Position numbers and translations under genes: made by a program. From Camellia lanceoleosa (lineage: Eukaryota; Streptophyta; Magnoliopsida; Ericales; Theaceae): a stretch of DNA of 64,000 nt. The notes below the pieces were generated by a model. That model saw nothing but the letters and a program-made list of their open reading frames with translations. It searched no databases and was not told the origin of the DNA. Positions 1-12,236 of the stretch are shown in pieces (the stretch's first letter is position 1; every line of letters starts with the position of its first letter). Location of the stretch: the NCBI GenBank assembly GCA_025200525.1, contig CM045763.1, positions 64,801,018 through 64,865,017 of the forward strand. Direction: 5' to 3'.

Positions 1-477
1 ATAATTTGAGAAATAATGTGACCCAAAAAAAAAATAATAATAAAACAAAATAAAAAAGTGTATTACAATATGTCATGCCAAATAAAGCTCAAGTACAATC
101 AATGATATAATCAAATGTCTTTTTTAGATGGGGGGATATAATCAAATGGTTGATCACAACAAACCGACATGAATTGCACAATATTAAACAATAATATATA
201 TATATATATATTATTGCAAATTAGGAGAAAAAAAGAAGATAAATTAATTTGATTCTAATTAGGATTTTAAATCGCGGTATAGGTAGATGTATCAGTATCA
301 ATTGCAAAGTAATGTTATCAAGAATATCAAATGACACAAATTGCAAATCAAATGTCGCCTTAAACTTTTTAAAATTATCACCCACAAAAGAGTTATATAA
401 ATACAGACGTGATTTTTAGTTCAAGAAGTATGTATCTGTATCAAAATGACAAAACTCCAATATAAAACTACCAATAC
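1..477. other. AT-rich flank, no gene seen
   Basis: AT-rich sequence with homopolymer runs. No coding frame or RNA gene is supported. It is the left flank of the outer Tat insertion; its last bases pair with the sequence after 29418 to form the pre-insertion site. Confidence 0.6.
194..211. repeat. (AT)n microsatellite
   Basis: An uninterrupted run of about nine AT dinucleotides. Confidence 0.85.
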
Positions 478-482
478 GGTAT

Positions 483-1030
483 TGTGGGGACATATTTTTG
501 TGGACAACAACACGTGGCGAAAGTGGCACCGGAATGCCAGCCGAGGTGCCGCGTGTTTTGGTCATGGCACCGAGGTGATCTCGGCTAGGTCGACGTTATT
601 TGCGAAGATACCGAAATCCGAGATGAACGGATAAGGGAGAAAAGTCTAAGAATGGGAGAGGATCTTAATCTGGATAAAGATAAGACTCTTAGAGAGTTTA
701 TCTCTATCTAGCTAGGAGTCTAAGATAAGCATTGAGTCAGAGTCCATTGAAGTTAGGCTTCTACAGGGATCAGGTTAGTGCTGGCTACAACAGTTAGGCA
801 CCCTCGTGAGTCTAAGGTACGCTTTTATATTCTGGCTTAGTGAGCTAAGCACTGTTTGCTATCTTTGAGAGATAACTAAGTATTGACTTGATTGTCGAAG
901 TGTCCCTGGGTGGACGAACCACCGTTGGAGTCTTATCTTTCTGTGACAGGTTGTTCGGGCGAGATCTATTCTGCCGGTGCTCTCTAGCTGGGTACCTGTT
1001 GGGCAGTGAGGTCAAAAATCAACACCCACA
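483..1030 (+). repeat. 5' LTR of outer Tat element
   Basis: Begins TGTGGGGACATA and ends CACCCACA. It matches 28865-29413 along its whole length with scattered substitutions. It contains an ACACGTGGC (G-box-like) motif near 508. The short reading frames here are not conserved and are not genes. Confidence 0.93.
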
Positions 1031-1033
1031 ATT

Positions 1034-1051
1034 TGGCGCCGTCTGTGGGAA
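1034..1051 (+). other. Primer binding site of outer Tat element
   Basis: TGGCGCCGTCTGTGGGAA lies 3 bp after the 5' LTR, the position where reverse transcription is primed. It starts with TGG, complementary to a tRNA CCA end. TGGCGCC-type sites are common in Tat elements; I do not assign the tRNA. Confidence 0.75.
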
Positions 1052-1065
1052 TCAAAGGAGAATAG

Positions 1066-2814
1066 ATGGCCAACGACAGACAGAAAGAAAAGATTGGGGA
1101 CGACATCTCTACTGGAAGTGGCAAACACATTGACCCTAATGTAGAGGAAGAGAACTGCAATGAAGAACCCCAGGAGCAGAATCCCAGGGAAAAAGACGTT
1201 GGTAAAGAAAGAGACATGCCAAAGAAGGCAGACCGAGGCGAGTATTACCATGAAAGCGACCTCCAGGTATGGAAAGATAGATACTTGAGGAAGGACGGTG
1301 AGATGAAGGGGATGGCAAACAAATTGGCGGACCTGCAATAAGTTACCAATTTCATGATGCAGAACAACGTCATGCAACCACCGTTCCCATTGGAGGACAC
1401 GCCAATTCCAGCAGCCAAGAACAATGCCTAGAAAGGGGGGCAGAAAGTAATCCCCGCAGTCCCCCAGCATGACAAGGCGAGGGAGCATTCTTATCGGCTT
1501 TCACAGGAGGTCGGAAGAGGATAATCGATGAGAGGAGAGTCTCAAAAGACACATCGTGCCAAAGAATCCTATGCCAAGGAACATCGGTATGTTCAAGGGA
1601 AGGAGCTTTGCTTTGACACGACGAATAGAGGGAGGTCCAAGAGGATTCATAATGACACCGGGAGCAGCGCACCCAAAAGGCTGAAGTCTGTCGATAGCCG
1701 AGCTCCTGAACGGACTAAGGAGGATTTAAGAGACTACCTATAGAGGAAGCGACAAGATGTCGAGGTAACATCTCCGGTTAAGCCGAGAACACCGTTCTCA
1801 GTAGAGCTGGACAAGTTTGAGGCCTCGAAAAGATTCCACATGCCGAGATTCCAGATATACGATAGCAAATATGATCCTAACTTCCACGTCGGATTGTACC
1901 TGAACTCAATGGCACTGTACACCGGGAACGAGCTGCTGTTGTGTAAGGTATTCCCCTCGTCCTTTGGGGAAATCGCATCAGACTGGTTTCACAAGTTACC
2001 AAAAGGAACTGTGAAAAGTTGGGAAGGGCTGGTCGAGATGTTCGTGGCCAGGTTTGTGACAAACAAACTACAGCCATTGAGGGTAGACTCCCTGATGGCT
2101 CTGAGAATTGGTGAGGATGAAAGCTTCAGGGCTTATGCCAAAAGGTATTATGAAGTGTTTAATCGAATACCAGGGTGCAATTAAGAATTGGCGGTCGTTT
2201 CTTTTAAGAACGGCCTGAACGATGACTGGTTGCTTTGAAAGTCACTGGCAAAGATGCTGCCCAAAAGTATGGAGGAACTCATGGCCAAGCGGGCCCCCGT
2301 CAATTCTTTTGAGTTTCATTCTTGCGAACGTACTCCCCAGGCGGGATACTTAACGCGTTAGCTCTGACCTTTGCAGTCGTCGCCTGACGCCTAGTATCCA
2401 TCGTTTACGACTAGGACTACTAGGATCGAGAAGTATGCAAGAGTCGAAGAAAATACGCTAGGGACAAAGGCGTCGAAGCAAGAGAAGAGAAACGGCTCAC
2501 CGAAGCGAAGCCGAGGAAATACTAGATATAACAGGCAAGAGATAGGACTAAGGGTTGCATAGGCAGTCACCACAGTGTTTCGGATTTCGGTCTACAAAGT
2601 CCTGGAGAGAATCAGGAACCAGCCTTATTATAGAGCGCCAGAGAAGATCCCTGGCGAATTTATGGGAAGGAGCCTAGGGAAGCATTATGCCTACCACAAT
2701 GAGGATGGACACTTGACTCAGGGGTGTAAAGCCCTAAAAACACACTTAGAAGACCTGGTTAGACAAGGCTACTTAAGGGAGCTGGTGGATGAGGCCAGAA
2801 CAAGGGAAGAATAG
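1066..2814 (+). pseudogene. gag: gag of outer Tat element (degenerate)
   Basis: Structural capsid/nucleocapsid polyprotein. The start at 1066 (MANDRQKEK) lies 14 bp after the primer site. One frame carries the whole region but is cut by stops, for example near 1339, 1741 and 2182. A retrotransposon-gag capsid domain is visible around 1840-2184 (motifs WFHKLPKGTVKSW and ESFRAYAKRYYEVFNRI). Around 2575-2814 follows the Tat nucleocapsid type of knuckle (YAYHNEDGHLTQGCKALKTH). The stretch 2290-2424 is foreign: it is plastid 16S rDNA. The frame continues into protease, as expected for a gag-pol fusion. Confidence 0.88.
2290..2424 (-). other. rrn16: Plastid 16S rRNA gene fragment inserted in gag (NUPT)
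   Basis: On the minus strand this is the 16S region around E. coli position 907. It includes the near-universal AAACTCAAA(G/A)GAATTGACGG primer site and the adjacent TAACGCGTTAAGTATCCCGCC block. It also carries CGTAAACGATGGATACTAGGCG, whose spelling fits plastid rather than bacterial 16S. The outer two blocks are well conserved; the middle (about 2364-2388) has diverged. On both sides gag resumes cleanly (ATGGCCAAG before, ATCGAGAAGTATGC after). At about 135 bp, a multiple of three, it does not shift the gag frame, although it adds a stop at 2359. It is far too short to be a working rRNA gene. Confidence 0.88.
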
Positions 2815-2820
2815 GCAAGG

Positions 2821-3450
2821 TTGCCCCAGGCACGGGCAACACCACCCCCACCAACACCGCAACCACAAGCAGAAGGACCTCGAGTGATCAATGTGATTCA
2901 CTTGCGGGTCAATGAGAACAAGATACGTGGGGAGACTCAGAGGGTAAGACACTTACAGCACGTGTGTCAGGTCCAACAAAAAAGGCCTAGGGTAGGCGAG
3001 TGCCAGGAACCAATGGTATCTTTTACTAAGGCCAACCTAGACATAGTGCAACATCCACACAATGATACTCTAGTGATATCCTTGAAGATTGAAGAGTGCC
3101 AGGTAAGGCACATTTTAGTTGACCAAGGAAGCTCTTGTGACATCATGTATGTCTGATGTTACAAGGAGCTCGGCCTTCACCAAGACAATCTGGAACAGGC
3201 CAACAGTCCAATGGTCGGGTTCAATGGGACACCGACATGGCCCTTGGGGGCAATAAATTTGGAGGTATAGGCAGACACCAAGAAAGTGAGCACGGAGTTC
3301 ACAATCATTGACACCCTCTTACCTCACAATGTTATCTTGGGAAGACCGTTGTTGCACGTAATGAGGGTTGTTCCCTCAACATTGCACCAATTATTGCGGT
3401 TCCCGATGGAGCAGGGAATTAAAGAGATCAGAGGACACCAGGTATAGGCA
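2821..3450 (+). pseudogene. Protease region of outer Tat gag-pol
   Basis: Aspartic protease that would process the polyprotein. It lies in the same frame as gag. The active-site region is HILVDQGSSCDIMY at about 3109-3150, with Asp in a D-x-G-S-S context as in Tat proteases. The flap and C-terminal motif HNVILGRPLL lies around 3328-3357. A proline-rich linker precedes it. Stops near 3154, 3268 and 3445 inactivate it. Confidence 0.8.
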
Positions 3451-3462
3451 AAGAATTGCTCC

Positions 3463-5150
3463 ATGGTAGCACTGAAATCCACCTGCACCATACGAGAAGC
3501 AGACATAGCTGAGATTGAGAATGAGGACATGGAGGTCTTGGACGACGTCGGCAAAAAACCAGCTGAGAAAAGTGAAGAAGCCCTGAAGAAAGTTCTGATT
3601 CGAGAAGATGATGAGGAGCACTTCTTCCTTTTCGGCTCAGGTTTAGCCGAAGAAGAAGAAAAGAAGTTGGAAGCATTCTTGCGAGCAAACATAGAGGTGT
3701 TTACTTGGACGCTATACGAGATGCTTGGCATTAACCCCGACGTAACTTGTCATAGACTGAATGTAGACAGGTCGGCTAAACCTGTCATCTAACGAGCTAG
3801 AAGGCCGACCTTGATGCATGTTGAGGCAGTAGAAGAGGAAGTGAATAAATTGCTAGAGGCCAGATCCATTTGAGAGGTAAACTATCCAACATGGTTATTA
3901 AACACAGTTGTTGTGAAGAAGAAAAATGAAAAGTGAAGGGTCTGCGTGGACTTCACTAGCCTGAATAAGGCCTGTCCCAAAGACAGTTTTCGCTCCCCAA
4001 TATCAAACAATTGGTAGATACCACTTCAGGGCATAGAAGGATGAGCTTTCTAGACGCTTACAGGGGTACCATCAGATAGCCATGTATCCGCCCGATAAGG
4101 AGAATACTGCATTTATCACCCCAAAATGGCTGTATTACTACAGAGTGATGCCTTTCGGGTTGAAAAATGCAGAAGTAACTTACCAGAGATTGGTAACTAG
4201 GATGTTCAGACATCTAATAGGCAAAATAGTGAAAGTATACATTGATGACATGGTCGTGAAAACCAAAGAGCCTGAGGATCATTTGGCCGACCTGAAAGCA
4301 GTCTTTGATATCCTAAGGACATTTTGACTCCAACTCAATGCGTCGAAATGCGCATTTGGAGTTAGGTCAAGAAAGTTCCTGGGATACTTGGTTACTAGAA
4401 GGGGCATTGAGGCGAGCCCAGATCAGATCAAGGCCATCTTGGACTTGTAGAGCCTGACATCGGCAAAACATGTGCAGATGTTAACTGGAAGGGCCGCAGC
4501 CCTGAATAGGTTCATAAACAGAAGTTCTGACAAATGCAAACTTTTTTTTAGTTTAGTGAAGAAAGCCACAGATTTCTTATGGACAAAAGAATGCAAAGTC
4601 GCCTTGGCCGACTTGAAGAAATATCTTACCACAGTCCCAGTTCTCTCAAATCCTATACTAGGAGAGGAACTCTTCTTGTACTTGGTAGTTTCGGAGCATG
4701 CAGTGAGTGCAGTGGTAATTAGAGAAGAAAAGGGGGAACAAAGGGCAGTTTACTATGTGAGTTAAACCCTAGCAGGCGCAGAGACCAAGTATTTGCCCCT
4801 GGAGAAATTGACACTAGCTTTAGTGATGGCGTCCAAGAAGTTGAATCACTACTTCCAAGCCCACAAGATTATGGAATTGACTGAGCCTCCCTTGAAATCC
4901 CTACTACAACAAGGAGATCTGACAGGCAGGATAGCCAAGTGGGCAGTAGTATTGGGCCAATACGACTTGGAATTTAGGTCCAAAACAGCAATCAAAGGCC
5001 AGGTTCTGGCAAACTTCGTGGTCGAGTTCACACCTGGAGCCATCCCACATCGGGCTCCGATGAGCCGCGACTTAGGATTTCCTGGAGAGCAAGAAAAGAC
5101 CCAGCTGGGAATGAAAAACCCCACAATAGAGCAAAAGAAAGAAAAGAAAC
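3463..5150 (+). pseudogene. Reverse transcriptase-RNase H of outer Tat element
   Basis: Copies element RNA into DNA and degrades the RNA strand. RT blocks seen in order: RVCVDFTSLNKACPKDSF (about 3936-3990), FLDAYRG (about 4048-4066), MPFGLKNAEVTYQRL (about 4148) and the catalytic YIDDMVV at 4238. The RNase H portion spans about 4470-5060 and includes SEHAVSAVV, the Ser-containing variant usual in Tat, and LPLEKLTLALVMASKKLNHYFQAH. Two one-base losses, near 3990 and near 4066, move the frame twice (frame 1 to 3 to 2). Several in-frame stops also occur. The protein cannot be made intact. Confidence 0.88.
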
Positions 5151-5156
5151 TCAAGC

Positions 5157-5481
5157 CCTGCGATATTTACATCGGCGACTCCTTTCGTCTGTTTGTTGAT
5201 GAGAGTTTAAACTGACAGGGAGCGGGGGCAGGAGTAGTACTAGTATCTCCAGATGAACAAATGTTAGAGCAATCAATTTGTTTGGGGTTCAAAACCTTCA
5301 ATAATAAAGCAGAGTATGAAGCATTGATCGTAAGATTGAAGCTGACAGCAACAATGGAATCCGACGAGGTTGTGGTCTTTTGTGACTCCCAACTTATTGT
5401 GAACCAGGCAACAGGTGAGTATGCAGCCCGAGATGAAAGAATGATAGCCTACGTTAAGGAGGTTGTTAAACTACTGGCCTT
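5157..5481 (+). pseudogene. Second, archaeal-type RNase H (aRNH), 3' truncated by insertion
   Basis: An extra RNase H characteristic of Tat elements, placed between the classical RNase H and integrase. Acidic residues are visible in order: LFVDES (about 5194), NNKAEYEAL (about 5303) and VFCDSQLIVNQATGEY (about 5376). One stop separates LFVDESLN from QGAGAGVVLVSP at 5213. The domain is cut at 5481 by the long-LTR element, and part of the linker to integrase is missing on the far side. Confidence 0.85.
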
Positions 5482-8400
5482 TGTAACGCGTCCGCGGGGG
5501 ACCTCGGCTACAGCTCGGACTCGATTTGTGTCACGGTTCTAAATCTGAACCAAAGAGTCCAACTCTGGCAAATCGTTTTGAAGAAAAACAGATTTTGAAA
5601 AGAAGTGCCAAACATGGACTGCTTTGCCAGATTACAGAGTCGCCACCTAAATATTTTTAAATGGGGAATTTAGGAAACCCGACTCATCAAGGCCACATGT
5701 CCGATCATCACCAAAGTGGTCTTGGCTCCTGAGCTTGGGTACGATCGGGAAGGTCATTTATGAGCACCCCTTTCGCGATCCAAACCGGCCTCTACTAACC
5801 GTGATATCTGATTTTGAAAACATTACATGCTCTTATTCCGGTTATTAGCCTAGAATTACTATGTTATGCGCACAACAAACAAGTATAGACCAAATCGCCT
5901 AAATTGGAACAAAAACATTGCATGTTTGTTTTGAAGATGATTTGCTACTCGCAAGTAGGCTAAAATGCAGGTTTTGCCACCCTCAAGTGGGCTTTAGAAA
6001 AAGATGGTTTTGCCACTATCTAGTGGGCTTAAAAAAACTCACAGTTTTAATGCATTATCCCAATTTAAGTAATTTGACCTCCATCCACAGGCATTCAAGC
6101 AGTTATATCACATAAGCAGCTAGCCTCATGGTAATTATGCAATCATGTTAACATTCACACGCATGCGATATGCTAAAGCATAAAAGCTCACCTAGTACTC
6201 CAAGCCAAAACAGAAGCTTATTAGAAATCCATGCATGGACCTAAGCATACTGAAATGTCTAATGCAACACATGCAAAGATGTAATCTAGGCAAGCTTGGC
6301 TATCCTAAACATGGCATGTGAAATGCTAAATATCATGTATTCAATTTGGAATTGAAGATACAATGCAGTTTGTATGATGAACCGAGCCCGGTGCATGTAA
6401 ACAAATGCATGGATGCACACATGCTGTCATACTGTATGCTAATTTAAACGTGCCCTAATCTACCATCATAAGCAGGTAAATAAAAGGGTTAGAAAGAAAT
6501 GGGGGTTGGAAGACATACACCCACTCACACACACTTATTACAATTATGCCCTCACTCGGAGGGACCAAAATAATAATACAAATTAACTACGCAAGCTAAT
6601 TAAAATATTACAAATTAATTAAATTAATCAAATAAATAATTAATCTAATTAGGCAGTAAATCACCTCGGGATGAGGGCCAAATGCAGCGCGCGCTCGGGA
6701 CTGGCTCGGAATCGCACTGCCATGCACGGATTACCTCTGTTTCCCCTGCTATTCTCTTCTGAAAATTGCCAAAACTTCAGGGATGCCTCTCAGGGCACTG
6801 GGGAGTACCACCGGCTGGGGCAGCATACCATCGGCTGAAGGATGTGGCCACCGGCACTAAATGAAACTATCGGCTATCAAGATATCTGCGCTTGGCATCT
6901 AAATGCGGTCGGCACTAAATGCTCGTCTGCGCAGAGACACTCACAAAGAAGAGAGGACAACAACATGCATGGCAATACAATTCAAGCCATTTATGCACTA
7001 CGCACACCCCTTATCATGTTGATGACTCAAAGGAAGGTGTGCCTTGGTTCTCGGACCACCAATCGCGCATTTCCATGCATGATGGTCCAAAGAACCAAGA
7101 GTGCAAATTTGATTTCAAATGCATGCAATGCACATAAGCACATAGGGGTGCTAAGCCTCCATCATGACTTGGTCAAGAGGCCTAACATGCATGCCAATGT
7201 GATGCAATCCTAGACATGGCAACTAGTATGCAATATGGCAATACAATGCAAACCTACAAGTGAGCACACAAAGCAAGCATGCAAACCAATTGAAAGATGG
7301 ACTTATACATGAATTAGGCAACTCCAAAAGGCCTAAAATCAGTGGCCAAAGTGCCTAAAAGTGGGGTCTAAACACACACACACATGCGCATGTTAAGGTA
7401 CCAAACCCAAGGCAAGAACATGGCAACTCTTAAGCACACTTAAAGAGACCAAACATAGACTGTGAGCATGCATTGTAAAGCTCTGAAAATCATGCTAAAC
7501 ATGGTGCCAAACCAAGCAAAAAAAGTAGGCTAAGCATGCATACAAATGGTCCAAGCATTAAGGCAAGCCAATGAGGCTTTGAACCACACTTAGCACAACC
7601 ACACATGGCAATACTTAAGCAATTAAAATCAGAGTTTTAACACATAAAACTAGGCCCAAAGGACCCCCTAGATGGCATCTAGATGGTTCAAATACAAAGG
7701 CATGCGGCAAGACCAAAACATGGAGCATGCAACACAAGCTTAAGAAGCAACAAAGAGGCATGCAATATAAACATACAAGCACCTCTAGGGGACTGAAATA
7801 GCATATGAAATGGTTCCAAACCATCAAAATAATGCAAGCATGGCATGCTACACATTTATGCTCTTAAGGCCAACAAGCCAAATGCAAAGAGGCTATGTAA
7901 TGCATGATGAGATCAACCCAAATGGCTATGGATAGAGCTAAATCATGGCAAAATGAGCATACAAGCTTCACAAATGCAAGCCTAAAACATGCTAGAAGCT
8001 AAGGCATACAACCTAGACATGTCAAGGCATCAAAGGGGATTACAAGGCAACTATGCTAAGCATGCATAAGGGGCCTAAACCAACTTGAAATCATGTTATA
8101 ACATGGCAATATAAGCATGAAAAACAATCAAACATGCTCAACACACACTCAAGCATGAAGCTCCATAAGGAAGCAAAATTTGCCCTTTTCAAGGACATCA
8201 AGGAGAGGGGGTGGCCCTCTCCTCCTTGAGACTCTAAGGTATCATCTCCACCACTGAAGTCCCTCAAGATTTCAATGGTGGAGAGGCCCAAGCACCCAAG
8301 TCTCGGATCTCTCACAAAATGGCCCAAAATGGGGCCTTTTCAAGGCCTAAAGGGGGTCAAACTTCCCCAAACCACAAAACACTCTTAATACACAATAAAG

Positions 8401-9263
8401 AGGGTCAAAAATCAGAACTTTTATGTGTTATAAACTAAGCACAAAAACAGTTCTAAACTAGGTAGAAATGAGGTGTAAAAATGGGGTAAATAAAGCAAGT
8501 TTCTTACCCTTGATGACTATCTTCACAAATGTTGTTGTTGGTGTCTCCTTGAGCTCCAATCCAGCCAAGAACTTCAAGAACAAGCCTCAAGAACCTCAGT
8601 TCCAAGAGGAAGGTGAGACACTATGTGTTGGTGAGCAATAGTATGGCAATGCACACACACTAAGCTAAAAGGGGAAAGAGAGAGATATATGATAGATATA
8701 GAATTCCAAACCCTAAACCAGAGCTTCTCCTATGTCTAACCCTCTGAAATTTCTAACTCCTCCAACCCTTGAGCCAAGAGAAGAGGCTTCTCTCTTATAG
8801 ACAACCAAAGCTTACAAGCTAAGGCATCCAAGGGCTCATCCCCTCCATACACGTGTATGGAGGGAAAACAAAATGCATACAGCTGTAAGAAAATATCTCA
8901 CAAAACAACTGTATAAGAGTCGGCAGGGCAAAATGGTAATTTTGTCCAAAAGAGTGCCGACCAGCACAAAAGAGTGCCGACCGGCACAATAAAGTGCCGG
9001 TGGCAACCACAGCCAGCCGGTGGCCTCTAGCCACAGCCGGTGGTGTGTGGGGATACCTCACAAGGCATTCCCTTCCCCTCTAGGGCAAAACACAAGTGTT
9101 TGGTGCAAAACCAAACACAAAACGGTCGAGTTCGGAGGTCCTGAGGCAAGGCGTGCGAGCCGAGAACTCCGGGAACTCCAAACGAACACCAACATGGATA
9201 ATCACCGAGTGTTCAAGCGGTGACGTCCAAGTCTTGAGGACGGTCAAAAATGGGGTGTCTACA
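5482..9263 (-). repeat. 3' LTR (3.78 kb) of nested long-LTR element
   Basis: On the + strand it starts TGTAACGCG and ends GGGGTGTCTACA; read on minus this is TG...CA. Its first 1.4 kb matches 21292-22703. The whole is related, in inverse orientation, to 14048-19420. It is rich in GCATGC-like words and has no credible gene. Confidence 0.85.
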
Positions 9264-9279
9264 GTTGCCCCTCTTTGAC
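9264..9279 (-). other. Polypurine tract of nested long-LTR element
   Basis: On the minus strand, GTCAAAGAGGGGCAAC directly abuts the LTR start TGTAGACACC. This fixes the element's orientation. Confidence 0.75.
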
Positions 9280-9689
9280 AGAACTCGGAAGTCATAACAA
9301 TGACGGGAGTGAATGTCAAAGCCCAGAGACGACCCATTTTTGACCAGGCCGAAGACTTAGACAAACAAACGAAATATAGATAGATAAATGGTTGTGCCCG
9401 CAGGCTTCCTACGTATCCCTTTGCAAGGAATCAAACCAGCGTAGTTCAGGGGCAGGATACAAAGTGATGCACAATGCAAGTGCATAACTTATGATCATGC
9501 AAAGAAAGCTGTAATGAAGCAATTATGCAAAATAAATGCAACATCTTAAGCGAATGCTATGCAAACAAGTAAACATGAACCAAACTACATATCATGCAGA
9601 AAGGATGTAAGAAAATTATGCAATTCTCACGGCGTCTTGCGTGGAGAAGGATAAAAGCGACTACCGAGAATACCCGAAGTCTCAAACAC

Positions 9690-10245
9690 AACATCTCTCA
9701 GCGTATCGTACACAGGAGAGGAAAGAGCAACACTTCTCAACGTAGTACACGCGAGAGAAGAAAGATAAAATTTCTCAGCGTAGTACACGCAAGAGAAAAA
9801 GGATGAAATCTCTCAGCGTAGTACACGCAAGAGAAGAAGGATAAAATCTCTCAGCGTAGTACACGCAAGAGAAGAAGGAAAGGCAAAGAGAAACCTCTCA
9901 GCAGCGTAGTACACGCGAGAGAGGAAAGATGAAAGCAAAAAGAAACCTCTCAGCGTAGTACACGCGAGAGAGGAAAGAGAAAAGCCTCTCAGCGTAGTAC
10001 ACGCGAGAGAGGAAGGACAAAGGCCTCTCAGCGTAGTACACGCGAGAGAGGAAAGAACAAAGAAAAAAGAAACCTCTCAGCGTAGTACACGCGAGAGAGG
10101 GAAAAGGAAAGCAAAAAGAAACCTCTCAGCGTAGTACACGCGAGAGAGGAAAGAGAAAAGCCAAAAGAAACCTCTCAGCGTAGTACACGCGAGAGAAGAA
10201 AGAGAAAAGTCTCTCAGCGTAGTACACGCGAGAGAGGAAAGAACA
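9690..10245. repeat. Tandem array of hairpin units (CTCTCAGCGTAGTACACGCGAGAG)
   Basis: About 13 units at 35-50 bp spacing. Each core can pair with itself: CCTCTC-a-GCGT, loop agtac, ACGC-g-AGAGAGG. The cores are separated by purine-rich spacers (GAAAGAGAAAAG type). The reading frames across it are a by-product of the repetition. Confidence 0.9.
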
Positions 10246-11888
10246 ACAATGCAAGTAAAAAGGCGCACAACAATGTGGGCGAAACATGCATGACAATGCA
10301 AGTGAAATGAGTGCATAACAATGCAACTGGGATGTGCACCACAATGCAAATGAAGTGGGTGCATAACAATGTAGGTGGAAGGGTGCATTTTCTATGCAAG
10401 AGATGCAAGCATTTAACATGTACTCTGGTGCCTCTGATTTACCTCTCAGAGGGTTTTGCAATACACTCAGCTCAAAAAAAAAGGGTACACCTTGTTCATA
10501 TTGGCAAGAGATAACATATGCCGCTGCTTTAATTGCCATTCTGACTTGAAGCAGGCTTACACTTGGAGTAGAGGCACACTCATACTTCGGTAGCATTGAC
10601 AAGGCCTGAAGAGGCACATCCGGAGTACAATCACGGAATTCGCTGAAGGTGAAACACTCTCAGATGCTTCAATTTTCCCTCTTTTCTTTTGCTTTGCAGT
10701 CTGGAACCTATATAGCTTCAGATAGATCCTGGTTCTACTGTTCTCACATGACCTGGGTTGAACCCTGCGGTTTTTGAAAGAACAAAATCTTGTTTTGCAA
10801 AAATGTGGAGAATGGCACAGCACTCTGAGCACACAACAAATCATTTTTGAGGTTGAGAAAATGAGTTCTCGACCGGGTATTGAGCCTACGACTGAACACA
10901 GCGAGAAAGACTCAACAACGGAAAACAAAAGGTAAACAACCTAAACACAGACGAGACACGCTCGGAAAAGACTCGAAACAAAAGTTGAGGTAAACAAGAC
11001 AACAGACACGACATACAGACGTGTTACAAAGACGAGAGACCTCAGATTACGAGGAGCCAGTTTCTCCGGGTATGCTTTCCCACCCTTTTCTCATTTGTGA
11101 TTCTCACATCACTTGGCCCTCAAGCCCGGTTTTTCTCACAAAACCCTCATCTTACTTTTCTCTCATCACACATCTCTCTATTCTTCAATCTCTCATTTTA
11201 AATCCCTCCCCTGGGTGGTTGATGGATAAGCTGGGAATTGTGGGCTCTTGCCCCTGGCATTCCGCTAGATTCTTCTTCTTGTTTACAACAGTGAGTTTCT
11301 CCCACAGAGGGGTTGTGCTACAACTGGGTGTGTAGCAAATCTATAGCTAACATCGGTTGATGATGCCCTGCTGGGGAGTTTGGACACGGTTAGATCTGTC
11401 CAGATGAAGAAGTGGAGGATCTTGATCCATTCGAATTCGTGCTCCGCATTTGACTTGATACCTCGTTGCTTGGAGGATGAGAGAGCTTTCAGCCCTTTGT
11501 TGTTGACTTCAGTTGTGCCCTTTTCTGGCAGGTAGAGTGCCATTTCTGGCAAATACATTGACAACAGGGAAAAGACAGGGAGCCTGACTTAACTGTGCCC
11601 CTAGTTCATCATTTTGACCATTTTTTGTTTTTGCTTTCTACCAAAACAATTTTGACCAACATGAGAGTTAGATTAACACACTTGTTCGATTTTTGATTTG
11701 AAATCATGCAAGTCAGGCTACGAGCACTGAAATTTTTCCTTTTTTTTTGGGTCCAAGAAAAGGTCCGGTTTTGGAAAAGATGGAATAATTTTTGAGAAAG
11801 TAGTCAACCTCAGTAAAAATTCTCAAAAACTATTTTTGCAAACGGCCAATGCTTAACAAGCACGGAACCAACTCTTGAGATGCACAAC

Positions 11889-12012
11889 CTATAAGCAATG
11901 GAAAATTGCCCCTTGTCTAAAGGACGATGCATGGCAACGGAAAGTTGCCCCTTGTTTGAAATGACGCCGTGGCGTTTTGAATGGCAACGGAAAGTTGCCC
12001 CTTGTGTGAATG
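11889..12012. repeat. Three short hairpin repeats
   Basis: Three copies, about 50 bp apart, of GGCAACGGAAAGTTGCCCC; GGCAAC pairs with GTTGCC. The first copy has decayed. Confidence 0.75.
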
Positions 12013-12236
12013 GCACCACGGCGCATTGTGATCAGTCCTCAGAGCGATGATTACAACCGAACTCTCGGATACAGAGAAGGCAAGGATGGTCAAAACCATT
12101 ACATGGACACACTTGAATTTGAAATTTTTATGGCTGGACTTCAAAATGAAGTTGCCTACGTATCCCAAACATGGGAATCAAGCCTTACGTAGTTCGGGGT
12201 TAAGGTACACTCGGGTATTAACCTCTCCTTTTTATG

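Noticed and set aside
2290..2424. A functional rRNA gene
   Set aside because: Only about 135 bp, diverged in the middle and embedded in gag.
9690..10245. Possible CRISPR-like array
   Set aside because: Repeats are regular, but spacers are short, purine-rich and alike. The array lies inside a plant retroelement and no Cas-like gene is present.
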